From: Chloroflexi bacterium HGW-Chloroflexi-10
GTDB taxonomy: Bacteria > Chloroflexota > Anaerolineae > Anaerolineales > Anaerolineaceae
Direction: 5' to 3'
Assembly: GCA_002840755.1 (NCBI GenBank)
Contig: PHBZ01000006.1
Coordinates: 62,001 to 126,000, forward strand
Length of the DNA stretch: 64,000 nt
Every line of letters starts with the position of its first letter. Position 1 is the stretch's first letter. A program made the position numbers and the translations under genes. The notes below the pieces were generated by a model that searched no databases, was not told the DNA's origin, and worked only from the letters and a program-made list of their open reading frames with translations. Shown here piece by piece: positions 15,947 to 23,315 of this stretch.

Positions 15947-15974
15947 CAGAGACCGGTGGTTATACCGGTCTCTG
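15947..15974 (-). terminator. Terminator of the PepSY-like gene
   Basis: Stem of 11 bp (CAGAGACCGGT with ACCGGTCTCTG), loop of 6, followed on the minus strand by TTTGTATG. It lies 18 bases after the stop at 15992 and separates that gene from the response regulator. Confidence 0.75.
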
Positions 15975-15991
15975 AAGATAAGCAAGCTGAA

Positions 15992-16852
15992 TTATTCAAA
16001 CATCTCAATAAAATTTCCATGCCAGGTGTGCAAGAATACCTGACCACTGAAACCATTAACACTCATCATTCCAGTTGGCACGTCATCTTTTAGAATATCC
16101 ATGGTGTAGTAGCCATAGAATGGATCTGCCTCTTCAGCGGTTTGATAACCAGGGGATTGCTGATCCAAATAGCCCTGTGCAATCTGGATTGCCTGTTCTG
16201 AGGTTACAGTCATTGTCGCAGAAACAGAACCAGAATTGGTGCCCAGACCACCCATAATACCGCCAGCGCCATTCATGTGGCCGTATTTGAGATTCCACAT
16301 CATGTTCGGACCATATTCGGGGAAGACGGATAGGCTTGTGGGGTCAACTAGCAATTCCATTGCACCAATACCAGTGCTTTTCTCAATAATGCGGGCATAC
16401 CCATTATTGTCAAAGATCATGATTTCTTTGACTTCGAGATCGGAATTGTTCAATCCCTTCAAATAATCTTCTATGACTTGTTTGGCCAGGTCAATGGTAA
16501 GAAGTTCGGCGTTGGCAGGATTGCTGGATTGATTATAGGGCATCATGTTGTAACCACTACCACCCATCATGTTGTAACCACTACCACCCATCATATTGTA
16601 ACCACTACCACCCATCATATTGTAACCACTACCACCCATCATATTGTAACCACTGCCACCCATCATAGAATATCCTTTGTTATAGTTTTGGCCCATCCTT
16701 GCTCTGTATGCAGGTGCCATAGTCATATTGAAAGGACTATAACCTTCTACTGTAAAAATTGAATGCCCCAAAAATAATACGGCTCCAAAGAATAAGGCAC
16801 TCATAACCAGTCCACCTATAACCACTAATGTAATTCCAAGTTTTTTATTCAT
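15992..16852 (-). CDS. Met/Gly-rich repeat protein with PepSY-like domain
   Basis: Exported or membrane-anchored protein of 286 residues. An N-terminal hydrophobic segment (about 7-30) is followed by five perfect copies of the octapeptide GGSGYNMM (about 65-105), a strongly Met-rich track suited to soft-metal binding. The rest contains two PepSY-like units; the first reads TIDLAKQVIEDYLKGL and then ARIIEKSTGIGAMELLVDP, the second TSEQAIQIAQGYLDQ. Similar Met-rich proteins occur in other bacteria without known function. It lies upstream of the two-component genes, carries copy B of the 36-bp element 64-99 bp before its start, and has its own terminator. Confidence 0.78.
   Translation of the reverse strand: MNKKLGITLVVIGGLVMSALFFGAVLFLGHSIFTVEGYSPFNMTMAPAYRARMGQNYNKGYSMMGGSGYNMMGGSGYNMMGGSGYNMMGGSGYNMMGGSGYNMMPYNQSSNPANAELLTIDLAKQVIEDYLKGLNNSDLEVKEIMIFDNNGYARIIEKSTGIGAMELLVDPTSLSVFPEYGPNMMWNLKYGHMNGAGGIMGGLGTNSGSVSATMTVTSEQAIQIAQGYLDQQSPGYQTAEEADPFYGYYTMDILKDDVPTGMMSVNGFSGQVFLHTWHGNFIEMFE
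16541..16660. repeat. Five tandem 24-bp repeats within a coding region
   Basis: Five head-to-tail 24-base units (CATCATRTTGTAACCACTRC plus CACC) encoding GGSGYNMM on the minus strand. The copies differ at one or two third positions, so the array is recent and may vary in length between strains. Confidence 0.95.
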
Positions 16853-16915
16853 TTGTAAATTCTCCTGTTTGATCAGATTTCTAAGTTTATGAAGCTAGTT
16901 TATCGGATCAAGTTA

Positions 16916-16951
16916 AAGCTGCTATGAAGCAATTCTAAAGTTTTTGTAAAG
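16916..16951. promoter_or_regulatory. 36-bp conserved control element, copy B
   Basis: Begins AAGCTGCTATGAAGCAATTC. About 31 of 36 positions agree with copy A at 14009-14044, and both lie at a similar distance upstream of their gene (64-99 bp here). Confidence 0.6.
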
Positions 16952-17026
16952 CTCTATCTGCTAGAGTAAAAAGATGGTTAGACAATTATTTACCTATGTT
17001 GAACCACACCCAAATCATAAAAAAAA

Positions 17027-17072
17027 CTAAGAGCGCCTTTCATATTTTAGAAATCATGAGAGGCGCTCTTAG
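17027..17072 (-). terminator. Hairpin with T-tract on minus strand
   Basis: CTAAGAGCGCCT pairs perfectly with AGGCGCTCTTAG around a 22-base centre that adds four more pairs. Followed on the minus strand by eight T residues, the hallmark of an intrinsic terminator. No minus-strand gene ends here, so it may shield the PepSY-like gene from antisense transcription or end an unseen RNA. Confidence 0.55.
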
Positions 17073-17201
17073 TAAAAAGGGAGGAGAAGAATAATCGAAT
17101 CGTAACTGACAAAGATTATTCAAACAGCGCTTACTAGCCCAAATTTTGATAGGCGTTTTTGCGCAGACAAAATCAAGCGACTCGGCGCATGACAATTCTG
17201 G

Positions 17202-17792
17202 ATGGACTCCGTAAGATATAGAATGATTACTTATCTCTTATCTGGACTTGAAAAGGAAAAAACATTGGTATCCAAACGAAAACGAATCTTGATCCCGTTA
17301 GGAGCCGGAATGCTTGGCATAATATTTCTCACCATGCTCTACTTTGGGATTATTTCCTGGGCAGAAAGTGTGAGTCACGCCATTGAATTCTTCTGGCAAG
17401 ATCGTTGGATCGTTATCCCGATCATCATTGGATTCGGAGTGCAGACTGCTTTGTACACTATTTTAAAATTCAGATTGTATTTGCCGGTAAGTAGGACGCG
17501 ACCAGGTGGATTGTTACACATTCCTGCCAATGGTGCCAGTATGGGGGCTAGCGGAACCACTTCAACCGTGGCAATGGTTGCTTGTTGCTTGCATCATGTT
17601 ACCGATGTGCTGCCGATTTTAGGCTTAACCGTAGCTGCTACATTTCTGGCGAAGTATCGCCTGCTCTTTATGGAAATTGGCCTGGGAATGACCCTGCTGG
17701 GTATTGGTTTTATGATCTTTTTTCTATTACAAGAAAAACAAAGAGCAATGCCATATTTATTTGATGCCTTCAACACAAAGGATGTTTTATGA
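17202..17792 (+). CDS. Integral membrane protein with CCLHH motif
   Basis: About 196 residues with five predicted membrane spans. A conserved-looking block in the third and fourth segments reads GASGTTSTVAMVACCLHH followed by VTDVLPILG, with a Cys-Cys and His-His pair inside the membrane; such residues suggest passage or sensing of a soft metal. I recall similar proteins in other bacteria but no defined function. The start is uncertain: ATG 17202 lacks a good ribosome-binding site, while a TTG about 63 bases further on follows AAAAGGAAAA. First gene of a plus-strand run; its stop overlaps the next start as ATGA. Confidence 0.75.
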   Translation: MDSVRYRMITYLLSGLEKEKTLVSKRKRILIPLGAGMLGIIFLTMLYFGIISWAESVSHAIEFFWQDRWIVIPIIIGFGVQTALYTILKFRLYLPVSRTRPGGLLHIPANGASMGASGTTSTVAMVACCLHHVTDVLPILGLTVAATFLAKYRLLFMEIGLGMTLLGIGFMIFFLLQEKQRAMPYLFDAFNTKDVL

Positions 17793-18343
17793 AAAATTTT
17801 CAAATCTTCGTTGTTCTTATAATTGCAATATTTATATTGACAGCCTGTACAGGTCAGGATTCAATATCTGACCCAACGACAGTGCCATCAACCCTGGTGC
17901 AACCACCTCAAGATCGACCAACCCAAACTCAACCAACACAGGTTCAACCTACAGATTTTCCGATCCAAGAAACAGAAACCCTTTCTGGCTTAATGAAATC
18001 CGACGCGCAAGGTTTTATAACAGTGGATATCACCCCAGAAATACTTGATAATCCTGAAGATGTTTTGGTCTTTGATGTCGCTTTAAATACCCATTCAATT
18101 GATTTAAGTATGGACTTGGCACAGCATGCCATTCTTTCTACGGATACCGGAAAAACTGTTCAGGCAATCCTATGGGATGCACCACGAGGAGGGCATCATG
18201 TAGATGGAAAACTTTCTTTTCCATCTGTTTTGGATGGAAATAATCTGTTAATAGGTGCAATGAGTATCACAATTACCATTGTTAATTTGGATGCTCCATC
18301 TCGTATTTTTACATGGCAATTAGAAAATGAATTTGGAGGATGA
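17789..18343 (+). CDS. Lipoprotein with DVALNTHSVDL-type domain
   Basis: Exported lipoprotein of 184 residues. Signal with lipobox LTAC (Cys near 20), a Thr/Pro/Gln-rich spacer (PTQTQPTQVQPT), then one compact domain with VFDVALNTHSIDLSMDL, AILWDAPRGGHHVDGKL and IVNLDAPSRIFTW. The domain is familiar as a conserved unknown with the His-His in GGHH as possible metal ligands. Coupled by a 4-base overlap to the CCLHH membrane protein and followed one base later by a DUF2933 gene, so the three form one unit, probably related to the copper theme of the region. Confidence 0.75.
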   Translation: MKNFQIFVVLIIAIFILTACTGQDSISDPTTVPSTLVQPPQDRPTQTQPTQVQPTDFPIQETETLSGLMKSDAQGFITVDITPEILDNPEDVLVFDVALNTHSIDLSMDLAQHAILSTDTGKTVQAILWDAPRGGHHVDGKLSFPSVLDGNNLLIGAMSITITIVNLDAPSRIFTWQLENEFGG

Positions 18344-18344
18344 A

Positions 18345-18560
18345 ATGTCTAAAAAACACATGCTGTTGATGATAGCTGGCTGCCTGATCGCCTTTGGCGT
18401 AGCTGCAACGGTATTTTTCTTCGAAGTGCCGACAAATAATTTGTTTATTGTTTTGTTGATCTTGATCTGCCCCCTGTCGCACTTTTTGATGATGGGACAC
18501 AATAGTCATGAACATCAACCAAAAACAGATCATTCTTCCATAACCTCTTCAAAGGAGTAA
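18345..18560 (+). CDS. DUF2933-like small membrane protein
   Basis: 71 residues. ATG 18345 (MSKKHML) is chosen for its GGAGGATGAA ribosome-binding site. Two hydrophobic helices (about 6-24 and 30-48) are followed by a His-rich segment (CPLSHFLMMGHNSHEHQ), typical of DUF2933. Members are often near copper or multicopper oxidase genes and may bind metal through this tail; function is unproven. The stop TAA shares its last A with the next ATG. Confidence 0.8.
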   Translation: MSKKHMLLMIAGCLIAFGVAATVFFFEVPTNNLFIVLLILICPLSHFLMMGHNSHEHQPKTDHSSITSSKE

Positions 18561-19189
18561 TGGAAGGATTGAATAAAATGAATAAGAAAAATATTTTTTC
18601 GGCTTTTGAGAACCTTCCGGGTACTATCTTTGCACGAATCATAAAGGGTTTTGGAAAAAAAACTTGGGACTGTGCAATTTTGGGAACAATCTTGTTTTTT
18701 GTGGTTGCGCTTTTGATATTTGGAATATCAACCTGGAAACCACATCAACCAATGATTCAATACACGCCGGCTGATGTGGTTTATGAGAATCCGATCCATG
18801 TAGTTCATGATGTGGGCTTTGTCAGTAATCCCAACAAGCTTGATTCTGACTCCCTTCGTTCAACAGAAAGTCCCGAGATCGTATTGTCTGAAGTATATTA
18901 TGATTTTGGAGTGATCAATTCCACTCGGACTTTGACGCATATTTTTATAATTGCAAATTCCGGAAAATCTTCATTGGTAATTCAAAGAGCATATACTACC
19001 TGCGGTTGTACTGTGGCGGATATTACAGCTACTGAAATTCCTCCAGGGAAAGTTGTTTTAATGACAGTGCAATTTGACACCAGTTACCATGATATGCGCG
19101 GTACGACTGTCCGTCGTGGCGTGGTAATTGAGACGAATGATCCTTTGCACCCTACACAAGAAATCTGGATTCAAGCTTCAATCCGCTAA
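18560..19189 (+). CDS. DUF1573 membrane-anchored protein with CGC motif
   Basis: 209 residues: short cytoplasmic N-terminus, one membrane span (about 38-58), a spacer, then a DUF1573 domain from about 112 (VYYDFGVINSTRTLTHIF). The conserved CGC motif is present in YTTCGCTVAD, then MTVQFDT and VIETNDPLHP close the Ig-like fold. The related gene at 12457-12951 has a different motif with a probable Sec, so the two DUF1573 proteins are distinct. The start may be 18560 (overlapping TAATG) or ATG 18578. The role of this exported domain is not established. Confidence 0.82.
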   Translation: MEGLNKMNKKNIFSAFENLPGTIFARIIKGFGKKTWDCAILGTILFFVVALLIFGISTWKPHQPMIQYTPADVVYENPIHVVHDVGFVSNPNKLDSDSLRSTESPEIVLSEVYYDFGVINSTRTLTHIFIIANSGKSSLVIQRAYTTCGCTVADITATEIPPGKVVLMTVQFDTSYHDMRGTTVRRGVVIETNDPLHPTQEIWIQASIR

Positions 19190-19214
19190 TATTATATTGT
19201 TGGTCAAAAAATCT

Positions 19215-20282
19215 ATGATAACCCGGCGTAAATTTCTAAAAAAAGCTGCAATAGGAATGGCTTCACTGGCTATATTTCCGGTTAAGAAATGGTTACCCCT
19301 TGCCCAATTCCCACAGGCAGAACGGTTAGGAAGAGTAAACGTTGGAATGGTAGAGGTCAAAACCAGACCCGATCCGGATAGCGCGACGGTTGCCAAAGTC
19401 TATGAGGATAGCGTAGTTCCGTGGTTAAGAGAGGTTGTTGGCCGCCAACCGTATAGGAGAAACCAACGTTGGGTGGAAACACCCGATGGCTATATCTGGG
19501 CTCCCTATCTTCAGCCTGTTGAAAATCTCCCCAACGGGCCGGTGAAAACCTTACCTGAAACCAGTTTGGGAGCCGGTATGTGGGCTGAGGTAAGCATCCC
19601 GTATATCGATCTGATTCTGGATAACCCGCCAGCTCGTTCGCCATGGCTGCAAGAAGATACCAACCCGCGTCTGTATTACTCCCAGGTGTTTTGGATTGAT
19701 GGTACCAGGCAGGACGGTGATGGACAGGTTTGGTATCGGGTAAACGAAAGATACGGATATGGGGACATCTTGTGGGCCAAAGCGGAAGCTTTTCGTCCCA
19801 TAACCAACGATGAGATTGCGCCAATCCACCCGGAAGCGGAAAACAAACGGGTTGTGGTGAATATTGCATACCAGACGCTTTCTTGCTTCGAAGGAAATAA
19901 TGAAGTTTATTATGCTTTAATCTCTAGCGGGTTTCGATATAACATCGATGGCAATCGCACAGAGACATGGGAGACACCCCTGGGAATTCGCCCGATCTGG
20001 CGAAAATTGATATCCGCCCATATGTCTGGCGGAACAACCGGGGGCGGGTATGATCTGGCTGGGGTAAGTTGGACCAGCCTGTTTGAGGGGAATGGGGTAG
20101 CCTTACATGGAACATTCTGGCATAACAATTTTGGGGAAGAAATGTCTCATGGCTGCGTAAATTTAGCCCCTCTGGATGCCAAATGGATTTTCCGCTGGGT
20201 AAACCCAATTGTTGCGTATGACCCCGGTGACATAACCATCGGCATGCCGGGTGGAACACAGGTGGAAGTGGTAGAAGCCTAG
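19215..20282 (+). CDS. L,D-transpeptidase (YkuD) with Tat signal
   Basis: Cell-wall enzyme of 355 residues. The ATG at 19215 opens a Tat-type signal (MITRRKFLKKAAIG). The C-terminal YkuD domain holds the catalytic set: H298 in LHGTFW, then C314 in MSHGCVNL, with Arg/Asn nearby. Such enzymes form or edit 3-3 cross-links in peptidoglycan or attach proteins to it. An SH3-like N-terminal half (GRVNVGMVEVKTRPDPDS) may bind the wall. Other starts within the upstream gene would overlap it and are less likely. No terminator is obvious after the stop. Confidence 0.88.
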   Translation: MITRRKFLKKAAIGMASLAIFPVKKWLPLAQFPQAERLGRVNVGMVEVKTRPDPDSATVAKVYEDSVVPWLREVVGRQPYRRNQRWVETPDGYIWAPYLQPVENLPNGPVKTLPETSLGAGMWAEVSIPYIDLILDNPPARSPWLQEDTNPRLYYSQVFWIDGTRQDGDGQVWYRVNERYGYGDILWAKAEAFRPITNDEIAPIHPEAENKRVVVNIAYQTLSCFEGNNEVYYALISSGFRYNIDGNRTETWETPLGIRPIWRKLISAHMSGGTTGGGYDLAGVSWTSLFEGNGVALHGTFWHNNFGEEMSHGCVNLAPLDAKWIFRWVNPIVAYDPGDITIGMPGGTQVEVVEA

Positions 20283-20928
20283 GAAAAGGTTGGACTTAAT
20301 AATAGTTTCAAGCATGACGTGTTCTGATTTGCAAATATTCTTCAGATTAGTAGAACCAGCAATTTTACCAATTCTGAGCGCAGGTTTTAACAAATTCCGG
20401 AGGTAAAATTCTGGAAATAATTAGCAGGAGCGTTACAGGGCAAGCCGACAGAGGCCGATTTTCGGCATCCCGACAAAGCAAAGTTGCATGATAAGATACT
20501 GACTCTACGAGCTCAGGGGTTGAGTTACCGTGAAATTGCGCGTTTGGTCGGGCTGCCTTGGAGGCAGGTGGGGCAGATATTGAAACTCAAATAATTGCCA
20601 ATTCTCGACTGCCTTTTTTCTGTGAGTGATTCCTTTATCCCTATCGGAGGTAAACGATACCCGGTATAAGAGAGCGATCAAGTGGCGAGAATATACAAAC
20701 CCCACAATCCCAACTGGCATATTCACGCCGCGTTTCACCAAGGGAGTCCACCATCGCTATTCAATACGACTGGAATGTATATGCCGACAAAGAAGCCGTC
20801 ATTACCGCCAAATAGGCGGTGATAAGGACCCAGTATATACCATCGGATGGCATCCTCAGCGTCACAAGACCAAAACAATATCACGACAAATAAGTTAAAG
20901 GCAATAAATCATGTTGTGCACAAACTGT
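20283..20928. other. Junction region with recombinase relic
   Basis: Apart from the recombinase fragment at 20421-20594 I see no convincing gene. Short open frames after 20626 have no ribosome-binding site or recognisable domain. This is the left edge of the region that looks rearranged. Confidence 0.5.
20421..20594 (+). pseudogene. Recombinase C-terminal fragment
   Basis: 58 codons with no start, preceded in frame by TAA. The peptide has ALQGKPTEADFRHPDKAKLH followed by a helix-turn-helix (LSYREIARLVGLPWRQVGQI) and a TAA. This looks like the DNA-binding tail of a resolvase-type serine recombinase or related protein. All catalytic sequence is missing, so it is a relic, probably of a mobile element inserted near 20.4 kb. 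Confidence 0.5.
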
Positions 20929-21456
20929 TTACGGCGACGCTTCGAATTCAGGCACTGGACGAGATTCCGCCTCAGCTTCCGTTGAAGCGATTCCGTTTTC
21001 ACGAATATCGTCAAGTAGCCAGTTCATTTCCTTGATCTCACGACGTTGTGCTTCGATGATTGCATCGGCGAGTTCCCGAACGCGCATATCCTCAATTTCA
21101 GAGCGTCCACTGGTCAAAATTGCAATTGAGTGATGCGGGATCATGGCTCGCATGTAAGATTCGTCCTGCACGGTCGTCTGGCTACGCACGAGAAAGAGCG
21201 CTACCAGAAAGACCACCAGACTGCCCAGATATATCGCCAAATTCTTCTTGCGATCGCTATACATGCCGCGCATGAAGGTCAGCATAATAACGGCCATCGC
21301 TGCCCCCATGATAAATGTCATGTAAAAGCGCGTCTCACTCCATAGAACGTGAGATAATTCGTAGGTATTGAGATACATCAGACCAAACATCACGATCATT
21401 GAAGTGGCAATCATTGCGCCAAAAATGAAGTAGTTTGATTTTTTCTTCTGTTCCAT
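20929..21456 (-). CDS. DUF305 family membrane protein
   Basis: 175 residues. Three N-terminal membrane spans (about 10-30, 42-62, 72-90) are followed by a DUF305-type helical domain: SYMRAMIPHHSIAILTSGRS, then RVRELADAIIEAQRREIKEM. The MIPHH motif and the Met/His residues are typical of DUF305 proteins, some of which bind copper. ATG 21456 has AGGAGAG upstream. The gene sits between two recombinase remnants and may be cargo of a past mobile element, consistent with a metal-resistance role. Confidence 0.85.
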   Translation of the reverse strand: MEQKKKSNYFIFGAMIATSMIVMFGLMYLNTYELSHVLWSETRFYMTFIMGAAMAVIMLTFMRGMYSDRKKNLAIYLGSLVVFLVALFLVRSQTTVQDESYMRAMIPHHSIAILTSGRSEIEDMRVRELADAIIEAQRREIKEMNWLLDDIRENGIASTEAEAESRPVPEFEASP

Positions 21457-21596
21457 AGATCACTCTCCTTTGGGTTCCCGGCTTTATTGAACACTCGTGT
21501 GCCGTTTTCCGATGAGGTAATGATGATTGATTCCTCATTTACCATGAGATGTGATGCTACGTATTTGATCGTGTAAAACGTACCGTTCAAGTTGAT

Positions 21597-21957
21597 TTAG
21601 ACAGTTTGCCGCCAATCATCTGGGATCAATTTTTCAATGGAGTCCCAGACCCCATTGACCAGATAGTTGAACGACTGTTTCAGCTCAATTCGGATGATCC
21701 TACCCTCCAGGTTGATCACAACCCGACCGACCATCTGTTTCAGTATATCATGTTGACGCTCACTTGTACGTAACACATTACGATCTGCAATCTCGGCAAT
21801 GATCGCCAGGGCTGCATCCGGATTGGTGACGTAGTCTTTTCTGTCAAGCTGAATAACTTGAAGTTTGTGGGCGATACGGCGCCGTTCGTCATAATACTCA
21901 CGCTCAAGTTTCTCATAAACCTGGGGACGCATCCCGTGATCGCTAAATGGGCACTAC
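21597..21957 (-). pseudogene. Serine recombinase C-terminal fragment
   Basis: The frame from 21597 back to an in-frame TAG near 21958 gives a coiled-coil tail with YEKLEREYYDERRRI, LAIIAEIADRNVLRTSERQ and LKQMVGRVVINLEGRIIR. I recognise this as the C-terminal end of a large serine recombinase. The resolvase catalytic domain and zinc ribbon are missing upstream, so it is a relic. With the fragment at 20421-20594 it brackets the DUF305 gene. Confidence 0.7.
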
Positions 21958-22339
21958 AACGACCTCATTGGATCTTGCGATACGGGACGGCGAGGGGATT
22001 GAATCGAAAGTCGGTCCGGCCGGACTGAGCTGCGACTGGAACACCTTTAAAAAACAAAGCCCCGATCAGTATCGTTTTTCACCGTTCAACACTCATCCAC
22101 TCAGAGTCCGAAATCCTTAATTTTAAAGTATGGGCATCCGGATTAATTCTCCGACAAGGTACTTTTTGCTTGGTGCAAATACTAACAGATCCGTAAAATG
22201 ATCATTCCCAGATTATTCTTGGCGGGATTACTGGATTTGTTAGCAACTTACCTTGGTAAATTGCTATCTCTTTTTAGTCATAGAGAATAGGAATTCAGAC
22301 TAATGTTAAAAATATTTAGCCTTGCCAACCTAAAATTTT
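21958..22339. other. Gene-free stretch
   Basis: About 380 bases in which I see no supported gene, RNA or strong repeat. Together with the recombinase fragments it belongs to the rearranged junction. Confidence 0.5.
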
Positions 22340-22798
22340 TTAATCCCCGATTTCTACTCTCCGCATATTACACCCCGGGTGTTGATCAGCCAGCATCTTC
22401 CAGGATAATCTTTCCACAACATCCCACCAAATGAACGGCACCTTATACCATTCAGCGCCGGCCACATCCTTTGGAATTAACCTGTCCGGTGCGGTCACTC
22501 TGGCCAGAAAACTCTCCGGATTAACCGCCACGGCTGTGTAAACAACAGAATAGACCGGTCCTAATAATCCCAGGGACAAGAACATACCCCAACCACAGCG
22601 GGAAGGTTGGACCGTTTTGGCTGCTTCAATCCGGTCTGCTATGAATTGCCAGTAGGATATGCTTTGTGACGCACTACTAACCTGCATTGGTTGGCTGCCT
22701 TTATACGCCACAAACATAGCCGAAGTCAACAGGCAAAGGATGATCAAGGTGCAGACGGTATTACGGATAATCACCAGGATAGCATTAACGATTTTCAT
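22340..22798 (-). CDS. Hypothetical membrane protein (152 residues)
   Basis: Start taken at ATG 22798 (MKIVNAIL), which overlaps the RHH gene by 14 bases; a longer reading would run deep into that gene. One or two hydrophobic segments occur (about 4-30 and 68-88), followed by a soluble C-terminus with WYKVPFIWWDVVERLSW and a few cysteines. I do not recognise the family. Coupled to the RHH regulator, it may be controlled by it or work with it, and lies immediately before the divergent Tad operon. Confidence 0.6.
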   Translation of the reverse strand: MKIVNAILVIIRNTVCTLIILCLLTSAMFVAYKGSQPMQVSSASQSISYWQFIADRIEAAKTVQPSRCGWGMFLSLGLLGPVYSVVYTAVAVNPESFLARVTAPDRLIPKDVAGAEWYKVPFIWWDVVERLSWKMLADQHPGCNMRRVEIGD

Positions 22799-23027
22799 TG
22801 TTTTCCGTTTCGTTTGGGTTTGTTGTGTATCTTTGCTGTGGGTCAATCTGCTCGCGTACGGCACGGTTAAAACGCAGCTCTTCGCGATACATGCGGTCCA
22901 AAGCAATTTCCAGCACATCACTCTCGCTGCGTCCCATGCTGTACGCCATCGTTCTTAATTGATCGATCCCTTCCATACTTAATCGAAATGATTTAACCGG
23001 TTTTGCGGGGCTATTTGTTTTTGGCAT
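22785..23027 (-). CDS. Ribbon-helix-helix-like regulator (80 residues)
   Basis: Small basic protein with an RHH-type core: VKSFRLSMEGIDQLRTMAYS followed by MGRSESDVLEIALDRMYR, which fits the strand-helix-helix of CopG/Arc proteins, and a hydrophilic tail. ATG 23027 is preceded by TAAGGAGA. A consensus promoter and two direct CTTAAGTC repeats lie just upstream, suggesting autorepression. It is divergent from the Tad operon (start 23316), whose promoter is within 120 bp, so it is the natural candidate regulator of that operon. Confidence 0.75.
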   Translation of the reverse strand: MPKTNSPAKPVKSFRLSMEGIDQLRTMAYSMGRSESDVLEIALDRMYREELRFNRAVREQIDPQQRYTTNPNETENNENR

Positions 23028-23036
23028 AAGATTCTC

Positions 23037-23073
23037 CTTAAGTCGTATAGTAATACTAGAGTAAACTTAAGTC
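23037..23073. promoter_or_regulatory. Candidate RHH operator (direct repeats)
   Basis: CTTAAGTC occurs at 23037-23044 and 23066-23073, starts 29 bases apart, close to three helical turns. The repeats bracket the -10 and -35 of the RHH promoter. Confidence 0.45.
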
Positions 23074-23075
23074 AA
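23047..23075 (-). promoter_or_regulatory. Sigma-70 type promoter of the RHH operon
   Basis: On the minus strand: TTGACT (23075-23070), 17-base spacer, TACTAT (23052-23047). The RHH gene start is 20 bases below the -10. Confidence 0.65.
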
Positions 23076-23144
23076 TAGGATGATGGATCTTTTTTCGATT
23101 CAATTTTTTGTTTCCCTACAACTCAACCTGATCCTACGAATTAA

Positions 23145-23173
23145 TTGGCAAAGTAGTTTTACGATGCTATAAT
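23145..23173 (+). promoter_or_regulatory. Sigma-70 type promoter of the Tad operon
   Basis: TTGGCA (23145-23150), a 17-base spacer and a perfect TATAAT (23168-23173). The predicted RNA start near 23180 gives a 135-base leader before the first gene at 23316. Confidence 0.75.
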
Positions 23174-23240
23174 AGCACTATCTATCGTGTTGTAAATACC
23201 TGGTCGCAATTATCCTGAGCTTATTTTTTTGATCCATAAA

Positions 23241-23288
23241 GCGGCCGCTTACAGAACTGTTATCAGTCCTGTAAGTGGCTGCTTTTTT
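23241..23288 (+). terminator. Leader terminator or attenuator before the Tad operon
   Basis: A 14-bp RNA stem (GCGGCCGCUUACAG with CUGUAAGUGGCUGC, two G-U pairs), 14-base loop and six T residues: a complete intrinsic terminator between promoter and first gene. Read-through would therefore have to be regulated, or the promoter makes a short RNA of about 110 bases. Confidence 0.75.
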
Positions 23289-23315
23289 GTTTAATTCCAA
23301 CTCTGGAGGTGTGTT

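Larger units (their letters stand above)
16853..17201. other. Control region between divergent genes
   Basis: 349 bases without a gene between the leftward PepSY-like gene and the rightward membrane-protein run. It holds the 36-bp element copy B (16916-16951), a 12-bp stem hairpin (17027-17072) and, at 17150-17165, a degenerate match (TAGGC-GTTTTT-GCGCA) to the six-site inverted repeat. Confidence 0.6.

Noticed and set aside
16541..16660. CRISPR-like array
   Set aside because: The repeats are 24 bases with no spacers and encode a regular octapeptide in a clear gene.
20626..20898. 90-codon plus-strand frame in the junction
   Set aside because: No start signal, no recognisable domain and atypical composition; likely non-coding.
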